DNA of 6,879 nucleotides from CAZDUS01 sp964508705 (GCA_964508705.1 CAZDUS010000069.1:1-6879), one strand, 5' to 3'. Shown: positions 1-6,338, counted from the stretch's first letter. Translations and numbers: made by a program. Notes: generated by a model not told the origin, from the sequence alone.

Positions 1-1
1 T

Positions 2-29
2 ACCACCCCTATCTTCTTAAGAGGGGGGT
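2..29. repeat. Inverted repeat at the left edge (possible terminator of an upstream gene)
   Basis: Positions 2-10 can pair with 22-29: ACC, one bulged A, then CCCCT against AGGGGGGT, around an 11-nt loop. This gives eight pairs, six of them G:C. No T-rich tract follows on the plus strand, so an ordinary Rho-independent terminator is not demonstrated. The hairpin may end a gene lying left of the window, or may be a chance pairing of C-rich and G-rich runs. The inner TCTTAAGA at 15-22 is itself palindromic and would compete with the larger fold. Confidence 0.3.
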
Positions 30-58
30 CACGATGTACCCGACCTCGCCCAGCTAAC

Positions 59-64
59 TATAAA
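59..64 (+). promoter_or_regulatory. Candidate -10 element upstream of the prenyltransferase gene
   Basis: TATAAA at 59-64 matches five of six bases of a sigma-70 type -10 box and stands out as AT-rich in a GC-rich stretch. A start point around 71 would give a leader of about 37 nt before the ATG at 108. No convincing -35 box lies 16-18 nt upstream (the region reads GTACCC or TGTACC), so this is weak and could be chance. Confidence 0.2.
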
Positions 65-107
65 ATCTCCATTGCCTTTCCCTTCCTCGCACTCCAGTAT
101 TCCCCCC

Positions 108-1037
108 ATGAACATGCCTCCATTCCAAACCGTTCATGCAAAACCAATCGATTTCGTCAGGGAACTCCGCGCCCCTTTCTTTACCGGCTCCCTTGTGCCA
201 GTCGCTTTCGGAATTGCCTTGGCCTATCATCATTATGGCACCGTGAATATTCCCCTCGCCATCGTCACTCTCATCGGCGTCCTCGCCATTCATGCCGGCG
301 CGAATGTCGCCAATGACTACTTTGACCATCTCTCCGGCAACGACGAAACCAACACCCGTTTCATCCGCCCCTTCACCGGCGGCAGCCGATTGATCCAGCA
401 AGGCAAACTGTCCCCCACTCAAGTCCTCGCCTTCTCCATTGTTTGTTTCCTGATCGGCGGAATCTCCGCCCTCTATCTCACCTACATCGTCGGATGGCCC
501 ATCCTCGCGCTGGCCTCCATCGGCATCGCAGGCGGCTACGCCTACACCGCGCCTCCGCCGAAACTCGTCTATCGCGGCTGGGGCGAATTAACCATCGCCA
601 TCCTGTTCGGAATCCTGCCAACCCTTGGCGCTTACTACGTTCAAACCCGCACCTTCGAAAGTTCCGTCCTCATCGCAGCCCTCCCCATCACCCTGCTCAT
701 CACCGCCATCCTGTTCGTCAACCAGTTCCCCGACTATCTGGCCGATAAGGCTGTGGCCAAACGCAACTGGGTTGTCCGCCTCGGACCACGCCTTGCCCGC
801 CTCCCCTACGCCGCCATGATGCTCCTATGGGTTCCCATCCTGATCCTGGCTGTTTCCCGGAACATCATCCCGCCCGCCTCCCTCATGGCCTTGATCATGC
901 TGCTCCCCGCCTCCGTCGCCATCCGCATCATCTGGACCCATTGCGAAACAGAACATCGCCTCGCGCCTGCCAGCGCGCTCACAGCCATCTCCCATCTCGG
1001 CGTCGGACTCCTCATGACAATCGCTCTATTCCTATGA
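108..1037 (+). CDS. UbiA-superfamily prenyltransferase (MenA-like)
   Basis: Integral-membrane aromatic prenyltransferase of 309 residues, about the usual family length. These enzymes join a polyprenyl diphosphate to an acceptor; MenA uses 1,4-dihydroxy-2-naphthoate on the way to menaquinone. Two acidic Mg-diphosphate motifs are visible: N69-D70-Y-F-D73 in the cytoplasmic loop after the second helix, and N205...D209-YLA-D213-K214. The RPFTGGSRLIQQG stretch after the first motif is typical of MenA-type and related bacterial UbiA proteins. The rest is a run of about eight hydrophobic helices. I chose ATG 108; ATG 114 is almost as good, and neither has a clear Shine-Dalgarno. A TTG at 72 is in frame but adds a Pro/Ser-rich tail unlike the family. 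The stop overlaps the start of the NDH-2-like gene as ATGA, so the two are probably co-translated, which favours a quinone substrate. Other UbiA substrates (haem, glycerolipid) are not excluded. Codons are strongly C-ending. Confidence 0.9.
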   Translation: MNMPPFQTVHAKPIDFVRELRAPFFTGSLVPVAFGIALAYHHYGTVNIPLAIVTLIGVLAIHAGANVANDYFDHLSGNDETNTRFIRPFTGGSRLIQQGKLSPTQVLAFSIVCFLIGGISALYLTYIVGWPILALASIGIAGGYAYTAPPPKLVYRGWGELTIAILFGILPTLGAYYVQTRTFESSVLIAALPITLLITAILFVNQFPDYLADKAVAKRNWVVRLGPRLARLPYAAMMLLWVPILILAVSRNIIPPASLMALIMLLPASVAIRIIWTHCETEHRLAPASALTAISHLGVGLLMTIALFL

Positions 1038-2146
1038 AACGCATCGTGATCATTGGTGGCGGATTTGCCGGATTGAACGCGGCGCGGACCTTGTCCGCCC
1101 ATCACGCATCCCTCGACATCACACTCATCTCAGCTCATTCCACCTTCGATTTCCTCCCTCTGCTCCCCGACGTCATCTCCGGCAAAGTCCAGCCCTCCGC
1201 CGCCTCCACCCCGCTTTCCTCGCTCCGCTTCCTCCGTCATATCAAATGCGTCGAAGCCGCCGTCACCTCGCTCAACCCGGCAACCCAAACCATCTCAACC
1301 GCCGCCGCGACCTATCCTTACGACTACGCCATCGTCGCCAGCGGCACGGAAACCAACTTCTACGACCGCTCCGACGCCGAACAAAACGCCTACCCCCTCG
1401 ACACCGTGCAGGACGCCATCCGCATCCGCGAAGCGGCACTCTCAGGCCGCCACTCAACCCTCGTCATCTCCGGCGGCGGCTATACCGGAATCGAAGTCTC
1501 CACCCATCTTCGACTCCTCTCTCCATCCCTCCCTGTGCTCGTCATCGAACGGGGCCGCTCCGTCGTCGGTGTTCTCCCCGACTGGATGCGAAACTACGTC
1601 CGCAGAAACCTCGACCACCTCCGCATCGAGCATGTTGAAAATTCCGTTGTCGATTCCATCACCCCAGCCACCGCACGCCTCTCCAATGGCCGTATTCTGG
1701 AAAACGCCGGTGTCGTCTGGGTATCCGGCGTAAAAACACCGGCCTATATCCACGCCCTGCCCTTCGAAAAAAACTCCCAGGGCCGCCTGACCGTCGACCC
1801 GTTCCTGCGGCTGGACGATCACCTCTTTGCAGCAGGCGATAGTGCGCTCGTAAAAAAAGACGGAGCCCCCCTGAGAATGTCCGTCCAGTTTGCCTATCTC
1901 GGCGGGCACATTGCGGCGCGGAACATTCTTCGCTCTATCCGGAACAACCCACTCCTCCCCTTCAATCCCGCTGACCCGGGCTATATCATCCCCATGGCCA
2001 ACGGATTATCCTGCGGCCTGGTGTTTGGGGTCCCCCTACGCGGTCGTATCCCATCCCTGCTTCACTACATCATGTGCGCCTTCCGCACTCCGGGCACATC
2101 CCGCCAACTAGCCATCCTGAAGAATCTCCGCAAAGCTTGCCTATAA
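1034..2146 (+). CDS. NDH-2-like FAD-dependent NADH:quinone oxidoreductase
   Basis: Two-dinucleotide-binding-domain flavoprotein of 370 residues. It opens with a Rossmann FAD motif, G8-G-G10-F-A-G13, directly after the first strand. The NAD(P)H fold follows with G147-G-G149-Y-T-G152-I-E154 and an acidic strand end at E172 (VLVIER), which favours NADH over NADPH. The second FAD motif is AAGD ending at D269. The family oxidises NADH and reduces membrane quinone without pumping protons. After the AGD motif, V284-Q-F-A-Y-L289 occupies the place of the AQxAxQ quinone-site motif of NDH-2. The protein is shorter than typical Ndh (about 400-430 residues) at the C-terminus, where a hydrophobic/amphipathic tail remains. 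Sulfide:quinone reductase is unlikely because the middle of the protein lacks cysteines. The start at 1034 is set by the ATGA overlap with the prenyltransferase and by the FAD motif position. No Shine-Dalgarno is visible, consistent with coupled translation. The exact electron acceptor is inferred. Confidence 0.85.
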   Translation: MKRIVIIGGGFAGLNAARTLSAHHASLDITLISAHSTFDFLPLLPDVISGKVQPSAASTPLSSLRFLRHIKCVEAAVTSLNPATQTISTAAATYPYDYAIVASGTETNFYDRSDAEQNAYPLDTVQDAIRIREAALSGRHSTLVISGGGYTGIEVSTHLRLLSPSLPVLVIERGRSVVGVLPDWMRNYVRRNLDHLRIEHVENSVVDSITPATARLSNGRILENAGVVWVSGVKTPAYIHALPFEKNSQGRLTVDPFLRLDDHLFAAGDSALVKKDGAPLRMSVQFAYLGGHIAARNILRSIRNNPLLPFNPADPGYIIPMANGLSCGLVFGVPLRGRIPSLLHYIMCAFRTPGTSRQLAILKNLRKACL

Positions 2147-2164
2147 ATTACTTCCTTGTCTTTC

Positions 2165-2193
2165 GCGGTTTTCGCAGTTCAACCGCTCTTTAT
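2165..2193 (+). terminator. Candidate Rho-independent terminator after the NDH-2-like gene
   Basis: GCGGTT at 2165-2170 pairs perfectly with AACCGC at 2181-2186 around a 10-nt loop, followed by the T-rich TCTTTAT at 2187-2193. It begins 18 nt after the NDH-2-like stop. The stem is only six pairs and the T tract is interrupted, so efficiency would be moderate. Position and form fit the end of the prenyltransferase/NDH-2 operon. Confidence 0.4.
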
Positions 2194-2226
2194 CTGATGG
2201 AGTTATTCCAGCGACCATTTTTCGTA

Positions 2227-2255
2227 TTGTGCATTCGCGCCTCGACATCTACGAT
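2227..2255 (+). promoter_or_regulatory. Candidate sigma-70 type promoter for the doxX-like gene
   Basis: TTGTGC (2227-2232) and TACGAT (2250-2255) are separated by exactly 17 nt and resemble -35 and -10 boxes (three of six and four of six consensus bases). Transcription would begin near 2262 and leave a leader of about 43 nt. The -10 box sits inside a small palindrome, ACATC-TAC-GATGT (2245-2257), which could be a protein-binding site or coincidence. A separate promoter is expected here because a candidate terminator precedes it and the gap is 158 bp. Confidence 0.3.
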
Positions 2256-2265
2256 GTGCCCCATT

Positions 2266-2278
2266 GGCAAGCGTTGCC
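2266..2278 (+). promoter_or_regulatory. Perfect small palindrome GGCAA-GCG-TTGCC in the doxX leader
   Basis: Five-base arms GGCAA (2266-2270) and TTGCC (2274-2278) flank a 3-nt centre, just downstream of the predicted transcription start and 26 nt before the doxX-like ATG. It could be a repressor operator or a short 5' hairpin. An arm of five bases is common by chance, so support is positional only. Confidence 0.2.
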
Positions 2279-2304
2279 GTTATTAAACAGAAAGCGAGGA
2301 CATC

Positions 2305-2751
2305 ATGAAATGCTGTTGTATCGATGGTCGAAGTGCAGGACTGGCGGCGGGACGATGGGCATTGGGTATCCTATTCTTCTTTGCCGGCCTCGGAAAAATC
2401 ATGGGCGGAATCGACAACTTCGTCGGCTATCTTGTGCCGGCCTTTGAGAAGACGTTTCTCCCGAAACTCCTCCTCACCGGCTACGCCTACGCGCTACCCT
2501 GGGTGGAAGTGATTCTCGGGGTCGCCCTGATACTGGGCATCTGCCGCAACTGCGTCCTGTTCACCACAGCACTGACGCTTATCTCCCTGGCATTCGGTCA
2601 AATGCTGATCCAGCAGCACGCTACCGTGGCCAATATCTTTCTCTACCTCATCCTGACCATCATCCTGCTGGTTCGTGGAGATGGCGACACCTGGCGCCTC
2701 CGTCGCCGCACCGAAAACGACGACAAATCATCCAGTTGTTGCTGTAGCTAG
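2305..2751 (+). CDS. DoxX-family four-helix membrane protein with terminal Cys triads
   Basis: Small integral-membrane protein of 148 residues. Four hydrophobic helices are visible at about 11-30, 55-79, 83-102 and 108-123. The RWALGILFFFAGLGK stretch (17-31) and LPWVEVILGVALILG (64-78) match the first and second helices of the DoxX family, whose members include the small subunit of archaeal thiosulfate:quinone oxidoreductase and many bacterial membrane proteins of uncertain role. The start is well supported by GAGGA at 2296-2300, four bases before ATG. Arginines near the N-terminus and RLRRR at 131-135 put both ends in the cytoplasm by the positive-inside rule. Unusual: C3-C4-C5 and C145-C146-C147 at the two termini, plus C80 and C83 at the loop between helices 2 and 3. 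The C-terminal triad lies where the gene overlaps the end of the convergent transglycosylase gene. GC skew is much weaker than in neighbouring genes. A redox or metal role is possible but unproven. Confidence 0.85.
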   Translation: MKCCCIDGRSAGLAAGRWALGILFFFAGLGKIMGGIDNFVGYLVPAFEKTFLPKLLLTGYAYALPWVEVILGVALILGICRNCVLFTTALTLISLAFGQMLIQQHATVANIFLYLILTIILLVRGDGDTWRLRRRTENDDKSSSCCCS

Positions 2752-3795
2752 CACAGGCACATCCGCCAACCCTGCCGGCCGCGGCGCCGGCAGGTTGAGG
2801 CGGTCAACCCCTTCTCGCAGATACACCACCGCCTCGACCTTCGGAACATACATCCGGGTCTCCTGCGGCAAATATTTACGGATGGCGTCAAAGGTTCGCC
2901 CTTGGCCTTTAGCCTTTCCAAGCGCCTCGTTCACCCGCCCCTCTCCCGCATTGTAGGCGGCAATGGCTAGCGGCCACGATCCGAACTCCCCGTGCAGGAA
3001 TCGCAAATACCGCGCCGCCGCCCGCGCCGATTTCTCAGGATGCTTCCTCTCGTCAGGCATGAAAGTGCGCAAGCCAAACCTCTTGGCTGTTGGGGGCATG
3101 AACTGGAACAACCCCGCCGCCCCGCCAGGATTACGCGCATTGGGATTCATGGTGGATTCCACTTCAGCAATCCACACCAGTTCAACGGGGACCCCTTCCT
3201 CCCGGAACACCGTCTTGAGCCTCGGCACAAGTTCCCGCGCCTTCGCTGGCATCGGACGCCCGGCCACCTTGCGCTTCCACGCCGCTCCGCTTTGCACCGC
3301 CACCTGCCGTTTTTCAGAGACGGGATCAGCAACAATCACCGTCACCTTCTTCTTCACGGGAACCAACTGCACCTTGCGACCCGTCACCACGGCAGGCGTT
3401 CGTGCTGGCGCTACCGGAGCGGCCCGCACATAGCGCTCTGCCTCATCGGCCATCTCAAGATAATCAAGTCGCTGGCGCAACCAGGCGGCATAATCCTCGC
3501 CGTCCGGCGTCCGTTCCAGCAGCCGGACAGCCACCTCCGCATACGGCATGAACTCCGCAAGATCCTCCAGCGATCCGCTATCCAAAATCGTCTGGAGATT
3601 AGTCCAAAACTGCTCCCATTCCTCAGGTGGTGGAATTTCCACCTCGCTCAACATATCCACCGGCAAGTTTTCCTGGAGCCAGCGCTCCCCCTCGGAAATC
3701 ATGGAATCAAAATCAATTTCCTGCGCCCGCGCCACCGGAGCATCCAATAGCGTCGGCACCCACAAAGCAACCATCAACCATTTCCCATTAACCAT
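2728..3795 (-). CDS. Exported SLT-type lytic transglycosylase
   Basis: Murein-cleaving enzyme of 355 residues that cuts the MurNAc-GlcNAc bond with formation of the 1,6-anhydro product. Residues 1-24 form a short signal peptide (one Lys, core WLMVALWVPTLL, cleavage after A22-R-A24). An acidic, mostly helical region follows (25-120), then an Ala/Pro/Lys/Val-rich linker (about 120-185), then the catalytic lysozyme-like domain (about 190-330). Catalytic-domain landmarks are E213-S214 (general acid), G228-L-F-Q-F-M233 with the following PPTA, and AAY281-N282-A-G-E285. This order is that of the SLT domain of Slt/MltD-type enzymes. No LysM domain follows it. There is no lipobox Cys, so it is probably periplasmic. 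ATG 3795 is supported by AGGGGA (3808-3803) seven bases upstream; M8 is an in-frame alternative but leaves a very short signal. It overlaps the glycosyltransferase gene by 8 nt and is the last gene of the minus operon. Its end overlaps the doxX-like gene by 24 bp. Confidence 0.92.
   Translation of the reverse strand: MVNGKWLMVALWVPTLLDAPVARAQEIDFDSMISEGERWLQENLPVDMLSEVEIPPPEEWEQFWTNLQTILDSGSLEDLAEFMPYAEVAVRLLERTPDGEDYAAWLRQRLDYLEMADEAERYVRAAPVAPARTPAVVTGRKVQLVPVKKKVTVIVADPVSEKRQVAVQSGAAWKRKVAGRPMPAKARELVPRLKTVFREEGVPVELVWIAEVESTMNPNARNPGGAAGLFQFMPPTAKRFGLRTFMPDERKHPEKSARAAARYLRFLHGEFGSWPLAIAAYNAGEGRVNEALGKAKGQGRTFDAIRKYLPQETRMYVPKVEAVVYLREGVDRLNLPAPRPAGLADVPVLATATTG
2767..2809. repeat. GC-rich hairpin with an overlapping alternative hairpin at the convergent gene end
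   Basis: CCTGCCGGC (2771-2779) pairs perfectly with GCCGGCAGG (2786-2794) around a 6-nt loop. With one bulged C the stem extends to CAAC at 2767-2770 against GTTG. A second fold, GGTTGA (2793-2798) with TCAACC (2804-2809), uses the same GGTTG segment, so the two stems exclude each other in full form. The element lies inside the transglycosylase coding region (its C-terminal Pro/Ala-rich tail) and starts 16 nt after the doxX-like stop on the other strand. It could terminate or stabilise the doxX-like transcript. There is no T tract on either side, so it is not a standard intrinsic terminator. Confidence 0.4.
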
Positions 3796-3805
3796 TATCC
3801 ATTCC
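3771..3805. repeat. Five-copy degenerate heptamer tandem repeat (CCATNNN) at a gene junction
   Basis: On the plus strand 3771-3805 is exactly five consecutive 7-mers beginning CCAT, with variable triplets CAA, TTC, TAA, TAT and TCC. On the coding (minus) strand each unit is NNNATGG, so an ATG recurs every seven bases in rotating frames. The fifth plus-strand copy carries the last Met of the glycosyltransferase, the third holds its TAA stop, the fourth holds the transglycosylase start ATG, and the first holds an in-frame second ATG (M8). The period is not a multiple of three, so the repeat is not driven by amino-acid repetition. Confidence 0.75.
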
Positions 3806-4741
3806 CCTGTTTCGCCGTAACAAATACAGATTCTCCTCTCCGATTCGCCGTTGCGCCTTAACCAACTCCCCTAACACCGCCAACAGAAAACACAGGAAGC
3901 CACATAACGCCAAAACCGACAGCAGGATCAAAGACGGCAAATGCGTGCGCCCCGGCTCCGGCACCACATACACGAGGTAAAGAAACCGGACACCGATCAC
4001 AAACGCGACAGACAAAAGCACGCATCCTATAGATGAAAAGAACCGGCCGGGCCGGTACAGCGCAAACATCGTCAGCATCGTCCCGGCCTGCTTACGAATG
4101 TACTCGGGAATACTCTTGAACAAACGCGATGGCCTCGTCGTCGCATTCACCCTGATATCCACCGAAGCCACCCGTAGTCCCTTGTTCCCTGCCTGAATCA
4201 ATGTCTCCATGCAGTAGGAAAACGATGAATAGATAATCAAACGCTGGCAAGTCTCACGCGAAAAAGCGCGAAATCCCGACGCCGCATCACGCACCGTGGT
4301 TTTGGAAATATGCCGCAACGTCCAACTCCCTGCCAGTTGCAACAGCTTCTTCACCGACCCGAACTCGGGGTGCTCCACAATTGGACGGCAACCCACCACC
4401 ATATCCGCCTGATTGGCAATGATCGGTGCCACCAGCGTAAGAATGTCAGCCGCGCAATACTGGTTGTCTGCATCCGTGTTGACCACGACATCCGCGCCCA
4501 GTTCCAGAGCCTTCTCAATCCCACTTGCAAAAGCACGAGCCAGTCCGCAGTTGCTCCCCAGCCTCAACACATGATGAACCCCCGCCTTACGGGCCACTTC
4601 CGCCGTGCGGTCGGTACTGCCGTCATCCACCACAAGATATTCCAGGACATCCACGCCGGGGATTGCCTTGGGCAAGTCCCCGATCGTGGTGGGCAATGTA
4701 TTTTCCTCATTGAAACAGGGAACCTGTATTATCATCTTCAT
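3788..4741 (-). CDS. Family 2 glycosyltransferase with two C-terminal membrane helices (polyprenyl-phosphate sugar transferase-like)
   Basis: Glycosyltransferase of 317 residues with a GT-A domain. It opens MKMIIQVPCFNEE (1-13), followed by VVDDGSTD (37-44; D39, D40 for nucleotide binding), N88-T-D90-A-D92 as the metal-binding DxD, and ASGFRAFSRE in the acceptor region. This set is typical of dolichol-phosphate-mannose-synthase-like GT2 enzymes, which move a sugar from a nucleotide donor to a lipid phosphate or a lipid-linked glycan on the inner face of the membrane. Two hydrophobic helices at about 235-260 and 268-292 anchor it, ending in a charged tail. The start lies 1 nt after the stop of the heparinase-like gene with GGTGA six bases upstream; M3 is a possible alternative. 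The last residues and stop codon come from the heptamer repeat shared with the transglycosylase start. Donor and acceptor cannot be read from sequence. Its neighbours suggest envelope or exopolysaccharide assembly. Confidence 0.92.
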   Translation of the reverse strand: MKMIIQVPCFNEENTLPTTIGDLPKAIPGVDVLEYLVVDDGSTDRTAEVARKAGVHHVLRLGSNCGLARAFASGIEKALELGADVVVNTDADNQYCAADILTLVAPIIANQADMVVGCRPIVEHPEFGSVKKLLQLAGSWTLRHISKTTVRDAASGFRAFSRETCQRLIIYSSFSYCMETLIQAGNKGLRVASVDIRVNATTRPSRLFKSIPEYIRKQAGTMLTMFALYRPGRFFSSIGCVLLSVAFVIGVRFLYLVYVVPEPGRTHLPSLILLSVLALCGFLCFLLAVLGELVKAQRRIGEENLYLLRRNRGMDNG

Positions 4742-4742
4742 A

Positions 4743-6338
4743 TCAGGTCACCGTATATACCGTCTTGGTCCTGAAGACACCATTCGCAAGTATCGTGGTC
4801 ACATCACGTCGCACCTCATGACCTAAAGCCAAATCTTCGGAATGAAAACTGTCCGCACTCGCCACATGCCGCTTGGACGACCTCGGTGCTTGGATCACCT
4901 TGACTCCATCGCTCACTCCGGTTATGCGATCCTCCACTACAACCGTGTCCCGCCCAAGGGTCACCACCCGCTCAAAAGGGAACCCCTCCGCACCCTTCTT
5001 GAAAATCAACAGATTCTTCAACGGCCCGATCAGTCGTCGCCCGAATATCCAGCTCAACACCCGCAACACCACATGCTTGATCGGCGCGCTCTCATGCTCC
5101 TTGTCCTTCACCATCCGCCCTGAAACCACAAACCGGTCGCCATCCCTCGTCCAACGCCACGCATCGGACCACCAGTGATTCACCTGCTGGCTCTCTCCGT
5201 CCTTCACCACCCACCCGAAATCAGAGACCCGACCATTCGCGCCAACCATCGTGATTACACCGCCTTTTTTCAACGACATTATCGCCGAATATTTCCTCTC
5301 GCCTCCCGCCAGCAAGACATGCCCGCTTAGCTCCAATATCGTGTCCACCACAGCTCCGGTTGGAGGACCACGCTTTGTCGTGACCTCATCTTCCACAACT
5401 CCACCCTGTCCGTCTTTCATCAACAGCAACGCCCTCACCAGCGAATGCCCCATGTAATGCGACAAATACCGGTCATCCATCGCCCGGAGAAAATGATCCG
5501 CCTGTCCAACATTCCCATAAAGGATCGACAGCACGCCCGACGCCAGCTCACCATCCGCACCGCCATCCTTGATAAACCGGGCAATCCCATACGGCAGAAT
5601 GTAATCCGTGTTCCGCGCGTTGTGCATACCAATCCCGCCACCCAGCGCCTGGACATATCGCCCGATGCACCGCAGTCCCGCCGCCGCCGATTCGCGATAC
5701 CGCACATCGCCCGTCGCATCGAGGCAATCCCACAGACAATCCAGCGTCACCGATAAATAACCCAGATCAGGGCCACCGTACTCCATGTACCACCCCTCGG
5801 TGGTTTGCAGGGCTAATGTCTTTTGCGAAATTTCCGCCAGAGCATCCGCTGGCACCAGCGCCGGATACACACGCTTCAACCAAGCCAGTGCCGCCAGTCC
5901 CGCCACCTGTTGATTCGCCGCGTGAGGCTCAAATCGCGAAAGCAACTGCTTCGCCGCCACCCGCGCCCCCGCTTCAATGTCAGAAGGCGACACCACACCC
6001 GCCGCCGCCATCTTCATTACCGACAGTGTGGAAAACGCCAGAGGTGGGTACCCCCGCTCAAACGGATAATACTCCTCAAACGCGCCGTGCCGCACGGCTC
6101 GCGCATTCCAGAACCGACAGGATGCCGCCGCCAAATCACCGTTTCTCTTATCCGCCAACCAAACTGTATACCCACCCTGTTGCAGGATAATGGACGCAAA
6201 GTCACGGATGCGGTAATGCCACCAGTCCCGATCAAAGCAACCATAGGTCGGCGAATTCGGATCACGGCAAGCCTGGGTCAGCAACCGCGGCATCAACCGC
6301 TCCACAACTCCATCCAATTCCGAAACCCAATTATTCAT
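4743..6338 (-). CDS. Heparinase II/III-like alpha/alpha-toroid protein of a polysaccharide locus
   Basis: Protein of 531 residues that resembles a family seen in bacterial polysaccharide gene clusters and usually annotated as hypothetical or heparinase II/III-like. Recognisable stretches are TYGCFDRDWWHYR (31-43), EGWYMEYGGPDLGYLS (181-196) and NARNTDYILPYG (240-251). Together with regularly spaced amphipathic helices through about residue 330 they suggest an alpha/alpha toroid. From about 350 the sequence turns strand-rich, like the beta-sandwich half of polysaccharide lyases. No signal peptide is present, so it probably acts in the cytoplasm, unlike secreted lyases. A catalytic residue set cannot be assigned with confidence. 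I chose ATG 6338 because it overlaps the upstream stop as ATGA, has GGTGGA just upstream and gives the NNWVSELDG start; an ATG at 6401 would overlap the upstream gene by 67 nt with a low-complexity acidic tail. It sits between a redox-type protein and a glycosyltransferase in one operon. Lyase activity is inferred, not shown. Confidence 0.8.
   Translation of the reverse strand: MNNWVSELDGVVERLMPRLLTQACRDPNSPTYGCFDRDWWHYRIRDFASIILQQGGYTVWLADKRNGDLAAASCRFWNARAVRHGAFEEYYPFERGYPPLAFSTLSVMKMAAAGVVSPSDIEAGARVAAKQLLSRFEPHAANQQVAGLAALAWLKRVYPALVPADALAEISQKTLALQTTEGWYMEYGGPDLGYLSVTLDCLWDCLDATGDVRYRESAAAGLRCIGRYVQALGGGIGMHNARNTDYILPYGIARFIKDGGADGELASGVLSILYGNVGQADHFLRAMDDRYLSHYMGHSLVRALLLMKDGQGGVVEDEVTTKRGPPTGAVVDTILELSGHVLLAGGERKYSAIMSLKKGGVITMVGANGRVSDFGWVVKDGESQQVNHWWSDAWRWTRDGDRFVVSGRMVKDKEHESAPIKHVVLRVLSWIFGRRLIGPLKNLLIFKKGAEGFPFERVVTLGRDTVVVEDRITGVSDGVKVIQAPRSSKRHVASADSFHSEDLALGHEVRRDVTTILANGVFRTKTVYTVT

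Noticed and set aside
72..107. Start of the prenyltransferase at TTG 72
   Set aside because: It is a rare start codon, has no Shine-Dalgarno and adds a Pro/Ser-rich extension not expected in UbiA proteins. ATG 108 places the first helix at a normal distance.
54..422. A 122-codon open frame on the minus strand across the start of the prenyltransferase gene
   Set aside because: It has low-complexity Gly/Asp/Glu content and is antisense to the first acidic motif of the UbiA protein.
1454..1909. A 151-codon open frame on the minus strand inside the NDH-2-like gene
   Set aside because: It is Gly/Asp-rich, antisense to the NAD- and FAD-binding motifs of the real gene, and has no start signal or family resemblance.
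1034..2146. Assignment of the flavoprotein as a sulfide:quinone reductase, suggested by the nearby DoxX-type gene
   Set aside because: The central catalytic cysteines of that family are absent; cysteines occur only near residue 74 and close to the C-terminus.
2264..2286. Second promoter reading for the doxX-like gene: TTGGCA with TATTAA
   Set aside because: The -35-like box is good, but the spacing to TATTAA is only 11 nt, too short for a sigma-70 promoter.
2992..3750. A 252-codon open frame on the plus strand, antisense to the lytic transglycosylase
   Set aside because: The Arg/His/Pro/Leu-rich product matches nothing, while the opposite strand carries a clear SLT domain with its catalytic residues.
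4042..4056. Palindrome ACCGGCC-G-GGCCGGT inside the glycosyltransferase gene
   Set aside because: It encodes the Tyr-Arg-Pro-Gly-Arg stretch before the first membrane helix. GC-rich Arg/Pro/Gly codons easily produce such symmetry, and it has no regulatory position.
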